Shown here: piece after piece, positions 8,105 to 16,652 of the stretch
Position numbering within the stretch: position 1 is the stretch's first letter
Layout: each line of letters begins with the position of its first letter
NCBI RefSeq assembly: GCF_000364605.1
Contig: NZ_KB822580.1
Span: forward strand, 66,823-130,822
Length of the DNA: 64,000 bases
Direction: 5' to 3'
Origin: Nocardioides sp. Iso805N
Lineage (GTDB): Bacteria; Actinomycetota; Actinomycetes; Propionibacteriales; Nocardioidaceae
Position numbers and translations under genes: made by a program
Notes under the pieces: model-generated
What the model was told of the DNA's origin: nothing
Databases searched by the model: none
What the model saw: the letters and a program-made list of their open reading frames with translations, nothing else

Positions 8105-9175
8105 ATGGCGCTCTCGTCCTGGACCCGCCGTGACTGGCTGCAGTCCGCTCTGCTGCTCGGCGTCGTCGCCGTTCTCCACGCCGTCGGGTTCGGCGTGCTC
8201 TTCGGCGCCGTCGGCCCCCACCACTACACGCTCGGCACGCAGGTCTTCGGCGTCGGTCTCGGCGTGACCGCCTACACCTACGGCATGCGGCACGCGTTCG
8301 ACGCCGATCACATCGCCGCGATCGACAACACCACCCGCAAGCTCCGCGCCGACGGCTCCAGGCCGAAGTCGGTGGGCTTCTGGTTCGCCATGGGTCACTC
8401 CGCCACCGTGTTCGGCCTCGCGGTCCTGGTCGCGGTCGGCGCGCACGCGGTCAGCGCGATCTCCGACGACTCCTCGCGCACCCACGAGACGCTGAGCCTG
8501 GTCGGCACCCTCAGCTCGGGGATCTTCCTGCTGGTGATCGCGTTGCTCAACCTGGCCGCCCTCAGCGGCATCTGGCGGGTGTGGCGCGGCCTGCGACGCG
8601 GCGAGTACGACGAGGACGAGCTCGAGGCACACCTCGAGGGCCGCGGGTTCCTCACCCGGTTGCTGGGTGGCCTGACCGGGATGATCCGGCACCCCTGGCA
8701 GATGTTCGGCATCGGGCTGCTGTTCGGGATCGGCTTCGACACGGCGACAGAGGTCTCGCTGCTGGTGCTGGCCGGCACAGGCGCGGCGGCAGGGCTGCCG
8801 TGGTACGCGATCCTCGTGCTGCCGCTGCTCTTCGCGGCGGGGATGAGCCTGCTCGACTGCCTCGACGGGCTCTTCATGAGCGTCGCCTATGACTGGGCGT
8901 TCCTGCGCCCGGTGCGGAAGGTCTACTACAACCTCACCATCACCGGGCTCTCCGTCGCGGTGGCGATCCTGATCGGCGGGATCGAGCTGGTCGCCGTGCT
9001 GCACGACAGCGTCGGATGGACCAACTGGTTCACCGACGCGGTCAGCCAGGTCGACCTCAACAACGTCGGCTTCGTGGTGGTCGCTCTGTTCGTCGTCGTC
9101 TGGGCGGCCGCCATCGGCTACTGGAACCTCGCCCGCGTCGAGGAGCGCTGGTCGGCCCCGGCTCCTGCCGAGTGA
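8105..9175 (+). CDS. NiCoT-family nickel/cobalt transporter
   Basis: Membrane permease of the HoxN/NixA/NhlF family, probably importing cobalt for the corrin pathway. The signature RHAFDADHIAAIDN lies near residue 62 and carries the metal-binding His/Asp cluster. LLFGIGFDTATEV and GMSLLDCLDGLFM are further family motifs, and about eight hydrophobic segments are visible. I chose the ATG at 8105 because GAGGAGG precedes it at good spacing. An in-frame ATG at 8069 overlaps the riboswitch region and has no such site. The upstream cobalamin riboswitch argues for cobalt as the main substrate. Confidence 0.93.
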   Translation: MALSSWTRRDWLQSALLLGVVAVLHAVGFGVLFGAVGPHHYTLGTQVFGVGLGVTAYTYGMRHAFDADHIAAIDNTTRKLRADGSRPKSVGFWFAMGHSATVFGLAVLVAVGAHAVSAISDDSSRTHETLSLVGTLSSGIFLLVIALLNLAALSGIWRVWRGLRRGEYDEDELEAHLEGRGFLTRLLGGLTGMIRHPWQMFGIGLLFGIGFDTATEVSLLVLAGTGAAAGLPWYAILVLPLLFAAGMSLLDCLDGLFMSVAYDWAFLRPVRKVYYNLTITGLSVAVAILIGGIELVAVLHDSVGWTNWFTDAVSQVDLNNVGFVVVALFVVVWAAAIGYWNLARVEERWSAPAPAE

Positions 9176-9228
9176 CGAATCTCATGGCGCCGACTAGTGA
9201 GACGGGTCGGACCAGCTGCGCATCGCAA

Positions 9229-9243
9229 TTAGGCTTGCCTTAG
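9229..9243. promoter_or_regulatory. Possible DtxR/IdeR iron box before fprA
   Basis: TTAGGCTTGCCTTAG is an imperfect palindrome that partly resembles the actinobacterial iron-regulator box. It sits 24 bases upstream of the fprA start, so a bound repressor could block the promoter. Only part of the 19-bp consensus matches. Confidence 0.35.
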
Positions 9244-9267
9244 TTCCATCGAAAGGCTCTGACACTC

Positions 9268-10611
9268 ATGCGCTCCCTTCGCGTCGCCGTCGTCGGCGGC
9301 GGTCCGGCCGGCATCTACGCGGCCGACATCCTCACCCGCCAGCACGAGCAGGCGTACGTCGACGTCATCGAGCGGCTGCCCGCGCCGTACGGGCTGGTCA
9401 GGTATGGCGTCGCCCCCGACCATCCCCGGATCAAGGAGATCATCAAGGCGCTGCGACGCGTGCTCGCCGGCGACCGGATCCGGTTCCTCGGCAACGTCGA
9501 CTACGGCACCGACCTCAAGCTCAGCGACCTGCAGCGCTACTACGACGCGGTCATCTTCGCCACCGGGGCGACGGCCGACCGCGCGCTCGACATCCCTGGG
9601 ATCGACCTCAAGGGCAGCCATGGCGCGGCCGACTTCGTGTCCTGGTACGCCGGCCACCCCGACGTACCGCGGGAGTGGCCGCTGGAGGCCGAGTCCGTCG
9701 CCGTGCTCGGCGCCGGGAACGTCGCCCTCGACGTCGCCCGGATGCTGGCCAAGCCGGCCGACGAGCAGCTGACCACCGAGATCGCCGACAACGTCTACGA
9801 GGGCCTCAAGGCGAACCGGGTCAAGCAGGTGCACGTCTTCGCACGGCGCGGTCCGGCCCACATCAAGTTCTCCCCGATGGAGCTGCGCGAGCTCTCGCAC
9901 TCGCCCTCCGTCGACGTGCTCGTCGCCGAGGAGGGCTTCGAGATCGACGACGCCGGCCAGGCCGCGATCTCGGCGCACAAGGGCACCAAGCTGGTGGTCG
10001 ACACGCTGCTGAAGTACCTCGAGGCCGAGCCGACCGGCGCGCCGCACCAGATCCACATCCACATGATGCAGAACCCCGTCGAGGTGCTCGGCGCGGACGG
10101 CAGCGTCGTCGCGATCCGGACCGAGCGCACCGAGTACAACGGCGACGGCAGCGTCCGCGGCACGGGGGAGTACGTCGAGACGCCGGTCCAGGCGGTCTAC
10201 CGCGCGGTCGGCTACCTCTCCAGCAACCTCGCCGACCTTCCGTTCGACAACGAGGCCGGCGTGGTGCCCAACGAGGCGGGTCGCGTGCTCGACCTCGAGG
10301 GCGAGCGGGTGCCGGGCGTCTACGTGACCGGCTGGATCAAGCGTGGCCCGGTCGGCCTGATCGGGCACACCAAGTCCGACGCCAACCAGACGATCACCTG
10401 CCTGCTCGAGGACATCGACGGCTTGGCGCCGGCCGAGATCAGCGACCCGGACGCGATCCTGGACCAGCTCGCCGAGGCGGGCGTCGAGGTCGTCACCTGG
10501 GCCGACTGGGAGCGGCTGGACGCGCACGAGGTCTCCCTCGGTGAGGGTGTAGGTCGCGAGCGGATCAAGGTGGTGCCGCGCGAGGAGATGATGCGCGCGG
10601 CCCGCGGCTGA
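9268..10611 (+). CDS. fprA: FprA-type NADPH-ferredoxin reductase
   Basis: FAD- and NADPH-dependent reductase of the adrenodoxin-reductase family, which passes electrons from NADPH to ferredoxins. The protein has 447 residues. The FAD loop VVGGGPAGIYAAD is at about residues 8-20, the NADP loop GAGNVALDVARML near 149, and RYGVAPDHPRIK matches the family. A possible iron box precedes it. It ends toward a hairpin shared with the converging P450 operon. No ferredoxin gene is seen nearby, so a role as electron donor to the two P450s is only a guess. Confidence 0.93.
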   Translation: MRSLRVAVVGGGPAGIYAADILTRQHEQAYVDVIERLPAPYGLVRYGVAPDHPRIKEIIKALRRVLAGDRIRFLGNVDYGTDLKLSDLQRYYDAVIFATGATADRALDIPGIDLKGSHGAADFVSWYAGHPDVPREWPLEAESVAVLGAGNVALDVARMLAKPADEQLTTEIADNVYEGLKANRVKQVHVFARRGPAHIKFSPMELRELSHSPSVDVLVAEEGFEIDDAGQAAISAHKGTKLVVDTLLKYLEAEPTGAPHQIHIHMMQNPVEVLGADGSVVAIRTERTEYNGDGSVRGTGEYVETPVQAVYRAVGYLSSNLADLPFDNEAGVVPNEAGRVLDLEGERVPGVYVTGWIKRGPVGLIGHTKSDANQTITCLLEDIDGLAPAEISDPDAILDQLAEAGVEVVTWADWERLDAHEVSLGEGVGRERIKVVPREEMMRAARG

Positions 10612-10640
10612 ATCCGCACAGCGTCCGGCAGAGCACTTCA

Positions 10641-10684
10641 CGAGCGCAGCGGGCTCCCGATCGTCCGGGAGCCCGCTGCGCTCG
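10641..10684. terminator. Convergent hairpin between fprA and the P450 operon
   Basis: Perfect 18-bp arms at 10641-10658 and 10667-10684 enclose an 8-base loop. It lies between the 3' ends of converging genes and could stop transcription from both sides. Only a few T residues follow on the plus strand. Confidence 0.75.
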
Positions 10685-10697
10685 CTTCGTTCGGACC

Positions 10698-11927
10698 TCA
10701 GGCGCGGACGAAGTCCAGCGGTACGGATCGCGTTCCCCACTCGGCCCAGATGGCCATCTCCGGCTCGCCGGCCAAGGTGAAGCTGGCGCTGCGGGACAGC
10801 GCCTCCTCCAGCGTGATGGTCATCATCATGCGGGCGAGTGGCGCGCCCGGACAGCTGTGGGTGCCGCGGCCGAAGGAGATGTGCTTGGCGATGTTGGGGC
10901 GGTCCAGCACGAACTTGTCTCCGTCGGCGAACACGCGCTCGTCTCGGTTCGCCGAGGTGTAGACCAGAGCGACCGGGTCGTCCTTGCGGATGAGCTGACC
11001 GCTCAGGACCACGTCCTCACGCGCCGTGCGCGCCATTCCTCGGTAGGGCGAGTAGAGCCGGAGGAACTCCTCGACGGCAGCCGGGATGTCCGCTGGGTGG
11101 GCACGCAGCTGATCCTGCAGCTCGGTGTCCTTCGAGAGGTGGACGAACATGTTCCCGATGAACACGCTCGGTGCGACCATGCCGGTGACGATCAGCTGTC
11201 GGACGCAGCCGAGGACCATCTCGCGGGGGAGCGGCGCGTCCTGGTACGTCGCCGCCAACAGCGCCGCGGTCAGGTCGACCTCCGGGTCGTAGTCACCGCC
11301 CGCGCGGTCATCGATGATCGTCTGGGCGATCTCGTAGAGGCGTCGGCTGAGCGTCTTGACCACCTCGTGGTCGAGCACCTGGATCGCGTCGACGTAGGTC
11401 CCGCTGACGGTCTTGATCTCGGCCGAAGTCTCCTTCGACAGGTTGAAGAAGTGCGCGAAGACGTGCGCGGGGAACTTGTGCGCATAGTCCTTGCACACGT
11501 CCGCCCAACGCTGGTTCACCAGCGGGTCGAGAAGCGCGATGGACTCGGTGCGGACGTTCGGCTCGATGGCGCGCATCTTCGGCGGGGTGAAGAAGGCGTT
11601 GATCACCCGTCGGTATGCCATGTGATCGGGTGGGTCCAGGTGGAGCGGAGGTCGTACGCCGGTGAACGCGAACTTGGGGATGGCGTTCTGCTTTGACGTG
11701 GTGAAGTGCTCGATGTCGGTGATCACGGAGAGGACCTCGTCGTACCCGAGGAGCGCCCAGAACCCGCCGTACTCCTGGCTGCGGGCTATCGGACACTTCT
11801 GGCGCAGATCGGCGAACTCATCATGCGCGCTGGTGAAGGTCTCGCCGGGACGCACGGGGTCGAAGTCGTGGTCTGCGCGACGGTCGCCTGTGTTGTGAGA
11901 TGTCATGTCATCTTCCTGTTCGGTCAT
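10698..11927 (-). CDS. Cytochrome P450 lacking the I-helix acid-alcohol pair (paralog 1)
   Basis: Soluble bacterial P450 of 409 residues, last gene of the leftward operon. The heme loop FGRGTHSCPGAP with Cys359 and the K-helix ExxR (E287-R290) are intact. The I-helix, normally AG-x-D/E-T-T, reads VTGMVAPSVFIGN (GMVAP at 249-253), so both the acid and the threonine used for O2 activation are missing. The second P450 (21437-22633) has the same GMVAP, so this is not a sequencing error. The reaction may be substrate-assisted, use peroxide, or not be a monooxygenation. The ATG overlaps the livF stop (ATGA). The substrate is unknown but probably relates to the co-transcribed transporter. Confidence 0.92.
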   Translation of the reverse strand: MTEQEDDMTSHNTGDRRADHDFDPVRPGETFTSAHDEFADLRQKCPIARSQEYGGFWALLGYDEVLSVITDIEHFTTSKQNAIPKFAFTGVRPPLHLDPPDHMAYRRVINAFFTPPKMRAIEPNVRTESIALLDPLVNQRWADVCKDYAHKFPAHVFAHFFNLSKETSAEIKTVSGTYVDAIQVLDHEVVKTLSRRLYEIAQTIIDDRAGGDYDPEVDLTAALLAATYQDAPLPREMVLGCVRQLIVTGMVAPSVFIGNMFVHLSKDTELQDQLRAHPADIPAAVEEFLRLYSPYRGMARTAREDVVLSGQLIRKDDPVALVYTSANRDERVFADGDKFVLDRPNIAKHISFGRGTHSCPGAPLARMMMTITLEEALSRSASFTLAGEPEMAIWAEWGTRSVPLDFVRA

Positions 11928-12619
11928 GGTGCGAGCAGCAGCATCAGCTGGTCGCGGGCGTCCTTGGTGGCCTTCTCCTCGGCAACGAGCTGCCCGAGCT
12001 TCATGACGGCGACGCGGTCACAGATGCCGAGGACGGCGTCGATGTTCTGCTCGACCAGCAGCACGGAGGTGCCGCGCTGCTCGCGCTCCCAGTTCAGGGC
12101 GGTGACCACCGTGTTCACCATCGAGGGCTGCAGGCCGGCGGTGATCTCGTCGAGCACGATCAGACCGGGCTCGGCGAGGAGCGCACGGGCTAGCACCAGC
12201 ATCTTCTGCTCACCTCCCGAGAGGGTCCCGGCGCGCTGTCGCAGGCGCGTGCCCAGCACGGGGAAGAACGCAAGCACCTGCTCACGGCGGGCGGCGTCGA
12301 TCCGACCGATCCTGGCCGCTTGCAGATTGTCCTCGACGCTGAGGTGGGCGAAGACCGGCTCGTCCTGTGGGCCGTAAGCCACGCCGTGCCGCACGATCCG
12401 CTCGGGTAGCGAGCCGGTGATGTCGACCCCGTCGAGCTGGATGCTGCCCGAGGTGGGTCGGAGGTAGCCGAGGAGCGTCTTGAGCAACGTCGTCTTGCCC
12501 ATGCCGTTGCGACCGACCACAGCCACTGCTTCGCCGTCGCCGACGGTGAGGTCGACCCCGCGCAGGACGGTGGCGGAGCCGTAGCCGGCAACGACGCCAC
12601 GTGTTTCGAGCCGCATCAC
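11924..12619 (-). CDS. livF: LivF-type ABC transporter ATP-binding protein
   Basis: Second ATPase of a branched-chain-amino-acid-type (HAAT) importer, 231 residues. It has Walker A GRNGMGKTT near residue 37, signature LSGGEQKMLVLARAL, Walker B LIVLDEITAGLQP and the H-loop region VLLVEQN. The GTG start overlaps the stop of livMG; an ATG one codon later would serve equally. Importers of this class also carry aromatic and other organic acids, which fits the surrounding catabolic genes better than amino acids. Confidence 0.93.
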   Translation of the reverse strand: MMRLETRGVVAGYGSATVLRGVDLTVGDGEAVAVVGRNGMGKTTLLKTLLGYLRPTSGSIQLDGVDITGSLPERIVRHGVAYGPQDEPVFAHLSVEDNLQAARIGRIDAARREQVLAFFPVLGTRLRQRAGTLSGGEQKMLVLARALLAEPGLIVLDEITAGLQPSMVNTVVTALNWEREQRGTSVLLVEQNIDAVLGICDRVAVMKLGQLVAEEKATKDARDQLMLLLAP

Positions 12620-14445
12620 GACACCGTTCCCAAGTAGGCCTCACGGACGACCTGCGACGAGCTGACCTCGTCCGGCGTACCGTCTTGAATGATTCGGCCG
12701 CCATGGAGTACGACGACCCGGTCGGCGATCTGGTTGACGAAGTCGAGGTCGTGCTCGATCAGGATGACCGTCATGCCATTGCCGACCAGGCGCCGAAGCA
12801 CCTTCCCGATGACGGCGCGCTCGTTGAGCGTGAGGCCGGCGGTGGGCTCGTCGAGGAGGAGCACCTGGGGACGCGACGCCACCGCGGCCGCGATCTCGAG
12901 CCCTTGCTTGAGGCCGTGGGCCAACGTCGTGCCTCGTTCGTTGTCCCGGCCGTGGAGGCCGGTGGCGTCCAGGACGTCGACGACTGCGGGGGACACGGGA
13001 ACCACCTCGCTGCGCCGCCAGAAGGAGGGCAGCTTGCCACCCAGGCGCGCGAGCAGGATCGTCTCGGCCGCTGAGAGGCTCTCGAACAACTGCGGAGACT
13101 GAAACTTCCGACTCACGCCATAGCGGGCGATCCGGTGCGGAGGACGGCGGCGATGACTGGTGTGACTGCCGAGTTCGTAGCGGATCTCGCCATCGATCCG
13201 CATGTTGCCGTCGGCGAGCACCGAGACCAGCGTGGACTTTCCCGCGCCATTGGGCCCGACGATGCACAGCAACTCGCCGCGGTTCACCTGGAGGTCCACG
13301 CCGCGGAGCACCTGCAGGCTGCCGTATCCGAAGTGCAGGTCCGAGACGGCGATCACTGGTGAGGTGGTGGGACGCTGCGGCGCGCCCGCGGGATCGGGGG
13401 TGATCCGCCGCCCGCCGACTCCCTGGGGCTCTCGCGATGCCATGTCACCGCGCCGCGTGTGGAGACTGGTCGCGAGCCGCCCGATCTGCCTCGTGACGAA
13501 CGGCAGCACGCCGTCCGGGACGAAGACGACGACCAGGACGAACAGGACACCTTCGACCAGGTTCCACTGGGTCGGGAACTGTGCTGAGAGGTGCGCTCCG
13601 ACGAGCTGCAGAACGATAGCGCCGATGACAGGACCGATGATCGTGCCCCGTCCGCCGACAGCCACCCACACCAGCATCTGGGTGGCGAAGACGAAGCTGA
13701 ACAGGTCGGAGGAGACCAGTCCGTAGATCACGGCCATGAGCCCGCCGGCGAAGGCGGCGATCGCCGCGCCGCCCATGAAGGTCACGGTCTTGATCCGCTC
13801 CACGTCGTACCCGAGATAGCGGGTGCGGGTCTCGTTGTCACGGACCGCCTTCAGCAGCAGTCCGAGGTCACTGCGGACCAGCACCACCGCGCCGATGACG
13901 ACGAGGGTGAGCGCCGCCAGCGCGACGTAGTACCAGGTGCGGGGAGTCACGTTGGCCGGTCCGAAACCGAACAGTCCGTTGTCGCCGCCGGTGATCTTGG
14001 GGAACTGTGAGTACAACGTGGTGGCGACGGTGGTGAGGGCGAGGGTGACCACCGCGATGTAGAACGCCGATCCGCGGGCGGAGAAGGAGAACCGCCCGAC
14101 GATCCCGGCGAGCGCGGCCGAGACGATCATCCCGAGGATGATGCCGACGACGTAGCGCCATGAGCTGTCGTGGACGTCGATCACGAGTCCGGTCTTGTCG
14201 GTGACGGTGGTCATCGCCCCGACGCTCAGTGCGCCGATGCCGAACCACAGTGCATGGCCGAGGTCAGGCGCGCCGACGTAGCCCCAGACCAGGTCGAGGC
14301 TCACCGCGGCGATCGCGTACACGAACGCCGTGGTGAGCAGTCCGGTGTTGTAGTCGGTGCCGACGACGCCGAAGACGGCGAACCCGGCGACGACCAGGCC
14401 TACCGTGCCGAACCGGCCGCGGCGAAGTGTCAGGCGCGACGCCAT
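12616..14445 (-). CDS. livMG: Fused LivM permease and LivG ATPase of a HAAT-type importer
   Basis: A single 609-residue chain. Residues about 1-330 form a LivM permease with about eight to ten hydrophobic segments, including LDLVWGYVGAPDLGHALWFG and the cytoplasmic coupling-loop sequence VRDNETRTRYLGYDVERIK. After a hydrophilic linker, residues about 360-609 are LivG. This half has Walker A GPNGAGKST near 395, signature-like LAHGLKQGLEIA, Walker B VLLLDEPTAGL and H-loop LIEHDLDFV. The ATG at 14445 overlaps the end of livH by 16 bases. Fusion fixes permease and one ATPase in a 1:1 ratio. Similar fusions are known in actinobacteria. Confidence 0.93.
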   Translation of the reverse strand: MASRLTLRRGRFGTVGLVVAGFAVFGVVGTDYNTGLLTTAFVYAIAAVSLDLVWGYVGAPDLGHALWFGIGALSVGAMTTVTDKTGLVIDVHDSSWRYVVGIILGMIVSAALAGIVGRFSFSARGSAFYIAVVTLALTTVATTLYSQFPKITGGDNGLFGFGPANVTPRTWYYVALAALTLVVIGAVVLVRSDLGLLLKAVRDNETRTRYLGYDVERIKTVTFMGGAAIAAFAGGLMAVIYGLVSSDLFSFVFATQMLVWVAVGGRGTIIGPVIGAIVLQLVGAHLSAQFPTQWNLVEGVLFVLVVVFVPDGVLPFVTRQIGRLATSLHTRRGDMASREPQGVGGRRITPDPAGAPQRPTTSPVIAVSDLHFGYGSLQVLRGVDLQVNRGELLCIVGPNGAGKSTLVSVLADGNMRIDGEIRYELGSHTSHRRRPPHRIARYGVSRKFQSPQLFESLSAAETILLARLGGKLPSFWRRSEVVPVSPAVVDVLDATGLHGRDNERGTTLAHGLKQGLEIAAAVASRPQVLLLDEPTAGLTLNERAVIGKVLRRLVGNGMTVILIEHDLDFVNQIADRVVVLHGGRIIQDGTPDEVSSSQVVREAYLGTVS

Positions 14446-15269
14446 GTCAAACCTTCCGGGAAGATGCGCAGCAGTACGACGGCGACGCCGACGACCACTG
14501 CGGAGCTGTAGACGGGGTTCGCCCATCGGGCGAAGAGCACCTGGACGGCGCCGAGGATGACGCAGCCCAACACGAGACCGGACAGATGCCGACCGGCGAG
14601 CAGCACCGCGAGGAATGCGGTGGCCACCAACGAGACCGCGTAGTTGGGGTTGATCGCCTGTGTCGGACCCAGGAGCGCACCGGCGAAGCCCGCGAGCGCA
14701 CATCCGACAACGAAGGTGCTGGCGCGAAGGAAGGACACCCGGATGCCCAGCCCGCGGGCGAGGTCCTGATTGGCCTGGATCATGCGGACCGTGAGCCCGA
14801 CCCTGGTGAACCGGATCAGGAGCGCCAGCCCGACGACGAGGACGGCGGCGATGATGACGAGCACGAGCCGGTAGGTGGAGTACGGCGTTCCGAACACGGA
14901 CGTGGCGGTGGCCAACGGCTGGCCGACGGCACGGTTGTTGTGGCCGAACGCGAGCGTGATCAGCTGGACGATGATGAGCGAGATCCCCCAGGTCGCCAGA
15001 ATGGTCTCCAAGGGGCGGTCGTAGAGGCGCCGGATCACCAGGACCTCGACGACGAGGCCGGCGACGGCCGCTGCGATCGCGGCCACGACCACGCCCAGCC
15101 AGAACGGCCAGCCATGCTCGTGGGCCACGACAGCCGCGTACACGCCGATCCCCATGAACCCGGTGTGGGCCAGGTTGATGACGTCGAGGACACCGAGCAC
15201 GATCGCAAGTCCGAGCACCACGATGGTGAGGATCCCGATGGACGTCAGGACATCCAGCAAAAGTGTCAT
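14430..15269 (-). CDS. livH: LivH-type ABC transporter permease
   Basis: Integral membrane subunit of the HAAT importer, 279 residues with about eight hydrophobic segments. Family features include VLGVLDVINLAHTGFMGIGVYAA near the N terminus and RLYDRPLETILATWGISL. I chose the ATG at 15269 because a GAGAAAG ribosome site lies just upstream; a GTG two codons earlier is also possible. It sits between the binding-protein gene and the fused permease-ATPase. Confidence 0.92.
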   Translation of the reverse strand: MTLLLDVLTSIGILTIVVLGLAIVLGVLDVINLAHTGFMGIGVYAAVVAHEHGWPFWLGVVVAAIAAAVAGLVVEVLVIRRLYDRPLETILATWGISLIIVQLITLAFGHNNRAVGQPLATATSVFGTPYSTYRLVLVIIAAVLVVGLALLIRFTRVGLTVRMIQANQDLARGLGIRVSFLRASTFVVGCALAGFAGALLGPTQAINPNYAVSLVATAFLAVLLAGRHLSGLVLGCVILGAVQVLFARWANPVYSSAVVVGVAVVLLRIFPEGLTWRRA

Positions 15270-15284
15270 GGGCACTTTCTCGGT

Positions 15285-16469
15285 TCAGGAAGCGCTCGAG
15301 CAGGCGAGCTTCGGGTCGACAGGGTCGGACTTCTTCTGGATCGCGAACGACCCGTCAGCCTGCGCCTGAGCCAGGTAGACCGGCTGATAGCTGAACCCGC
15401 TCCTGATCTGGAACTGGCTGCCCAGCGGGCCGGTGATGTCGGTCTTGCCCAGCGCGCTGATCACCTTGGGACCGTCCGCGCCGGCACTCTTCACAGCGCT
15501 GGCGAGTGCCTCGACCTGCAGGTAGGAGACGTAGGTGTTGATGTCGGGGGAGTCCTTCAGCCCGGCGGCCTGGATCTGGCTCTTGAAGGTGTCGTTGTCG
15601 CTGCCCGGGATGGACGAGAAGTAGACGTTCGAGGACCAGATGCCCGAAGCGGCGGAGCCGAGCGCCTTCGCCGGTCCCTCGCCGAGCAGGATGTCGACTC
15701 GCGTGATGCCCTTGGTCCGGGGGTCGGCGGCCCACTGCTTCTCGAGGGCGACGTCGTCGTTGCCGATGACGTTCAGGAAGGCGACGTCGGGGTGGGCGTT
15801 CACGATCTTGGTGATGTCCTGCGAGTAGTCCGTGGTGCCCATCGGCTCATAGGACTCGCCGACAGTGGTGCCGCCCTTGCTCGCCAGGTAGGGCTTGGCG
15901 ATCGAGATCGTCGTCTTGGGGGTGGAGTAGTCGGCGCCGAAGAAGTACCACTTCTTCTTGCCCTGCGCGATCAGGTCGTCGAGGACCGGCAGGGTCTGCT
16001 GGTTGGGCACCAGGCCGAAGCCGGTCAGATTGGTCGCACAGATGTTGCCCGCGCCGCTGGAGAGACTCAGGATCGGGATGTTCTGTCGCTTCGCGAGGGT
16101 GTTGCACGCCAGCAGCTGAGGGCCTGGAACGAAGACGACGAGGGCCTTGACCTTGTCCTGCTGGATGAGGCGACTGCAGGCGGTGGTAGCGCTCTGGGCG
16201 TCCGCACCGGCGTCCGCGACGACCGACGTGAACCTCACTCCGGCCTTCTTCGAGCTGTTGACGTCCTGCAGAGCAGCCTTCGTTCCGGCCTGGGCGGAGT
16301 CGGCATAGACAGAACCGGCGCCGGACAGCTGCAGGAGGACCCCGACCTTGTAGTCGCTGGTGCTGGCTTCCGGGGACGAGGTCCCGCAGGCCGACAGCAT
16401 CAGGCCGGCTGTCGTGCACGTCGCGGTCAGGGCGGCCAGCGTGCGCCGCGTGGGAGTGGAATGCGCCAT
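15285..16469 (-). CDS. livJ: Branched-chain-amino-acid-type substrate-binding lipoprotein
   Basis: Extracellular receptor of the importer, 394 residues. A lipoprotein signal runs to a lipobox-like LMLSACG near residue 27, followed by Ser/Thr-rich sequence. The mature part has the periplasmic-binding type I (Peripla_BP_6) pattern: YKVGVLLQLSGAGSVYADS, ILSLSSGAG, YFFGADYSTPK. The ATG at 16469 is preceded by GAGGAGA. A longer open frame reaches 16541 but has no ribosome site and would bury the signal sequence. It is the first gene of the leftward operon. The ligand cannot be told from sequence and is probably the acid degraded by the divergent genes. Confidence 0.9.
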   Translation of the reverse strand: MAHSTPTRRTLAALTATCTTAGLMLSACGTSSPEASTSDYKVGVLLQLSGAGSVYADSAQAGTKAALQDVNSSKKAGVRFTSVVADAGADAQSATTACSRLIQQDKVKALVVFVPGPQLLACNTLAKRQNIPILSLSSGAGNICATNLTGFGLVPNQQTLPVLDDLIAQGKKKWYFFGADYSTPKTTISIAKPYLASKGGTTVGESYEPMGTTDYSQDITKIVNAHPDVAFLNVIGNDDVALEKQWAADPRTKGITRVDILLGEGPAKALGSAASGIWSSNVYFSSIPGSDNDTFKSQIQAAGLKDSPDINTYVSYLQVEALASAVKSAGADGPKVISALGKTDITGPLGSQFQIRSGFSYQPVYLAQAQADGSFAIQKKSDPVDPKLACSSAS

Positions 16470-16496
16470 CTTCTCTCCTCGGTTGTGATGCGAATG

Positions 16497-16510
16497 CCAT
16501 ACAGGTATGG
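16497..16510. promoter_or_regulatory. 14-bp palindromic operator candidate
   Basis: CCATACAGGTATGG has 6-bp perfect arms and an AG centre. It lies where the livJ transcript would begin. A half-copy sharing CATACAGGT recurs at 16568-16576. It may bind the PaaX-family regulator encoded in the divergent operon. Confidence 0.5.
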
Positions 16511-16518
16511 TGCCGTTG

Positions 16519-16548
16519 AACCTAGATATGTGTCCTGCCAACTGTCAA
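16519..16548 (-). promoter_or_regulatory. Predicted promoter of the livJ operon
   Basis: On the reverse strand TTGACA (16548-16543) is followed after 18 bases by TAGGTT (16524-16519), a TANNNT-type -10. The predicted start near 16512 falls at the palindromic operator, and the -35 lies between two direct-repeat copies. Confidence 0.55.
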
Positions 16549-16567
16549 TAGATGTGTCGTGCAAACT
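16528..16567. repeat. Two 16-bp direct repeats in the divergent control region
   Basis: ATGTGTCCTGCCAACT (16528-16543) and ATGTGTCGTGCAAACT (16552-16567) differ at two positions and start 24 bp apart. They overlap the predicted livJ promoter and precede the rightward operon. They look like tandem regulator sites. Confidence 0.65.
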
Positions 16568-16652
16568 CATACAGGTTCTCTGATCGCACATGGAGGGACG
16601 GTGACGATGTCGTGAGGAAACGACGAGAAATTCGCGAGGTGCTGCACTCTCG

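Noticed and set aside
14427..16583. 718-codon plus-strand frame opposite livH and livJ
   Set aside because: Asp/Gly/Arg-rich antisense of transporter genes; the minus-strand products are clear.
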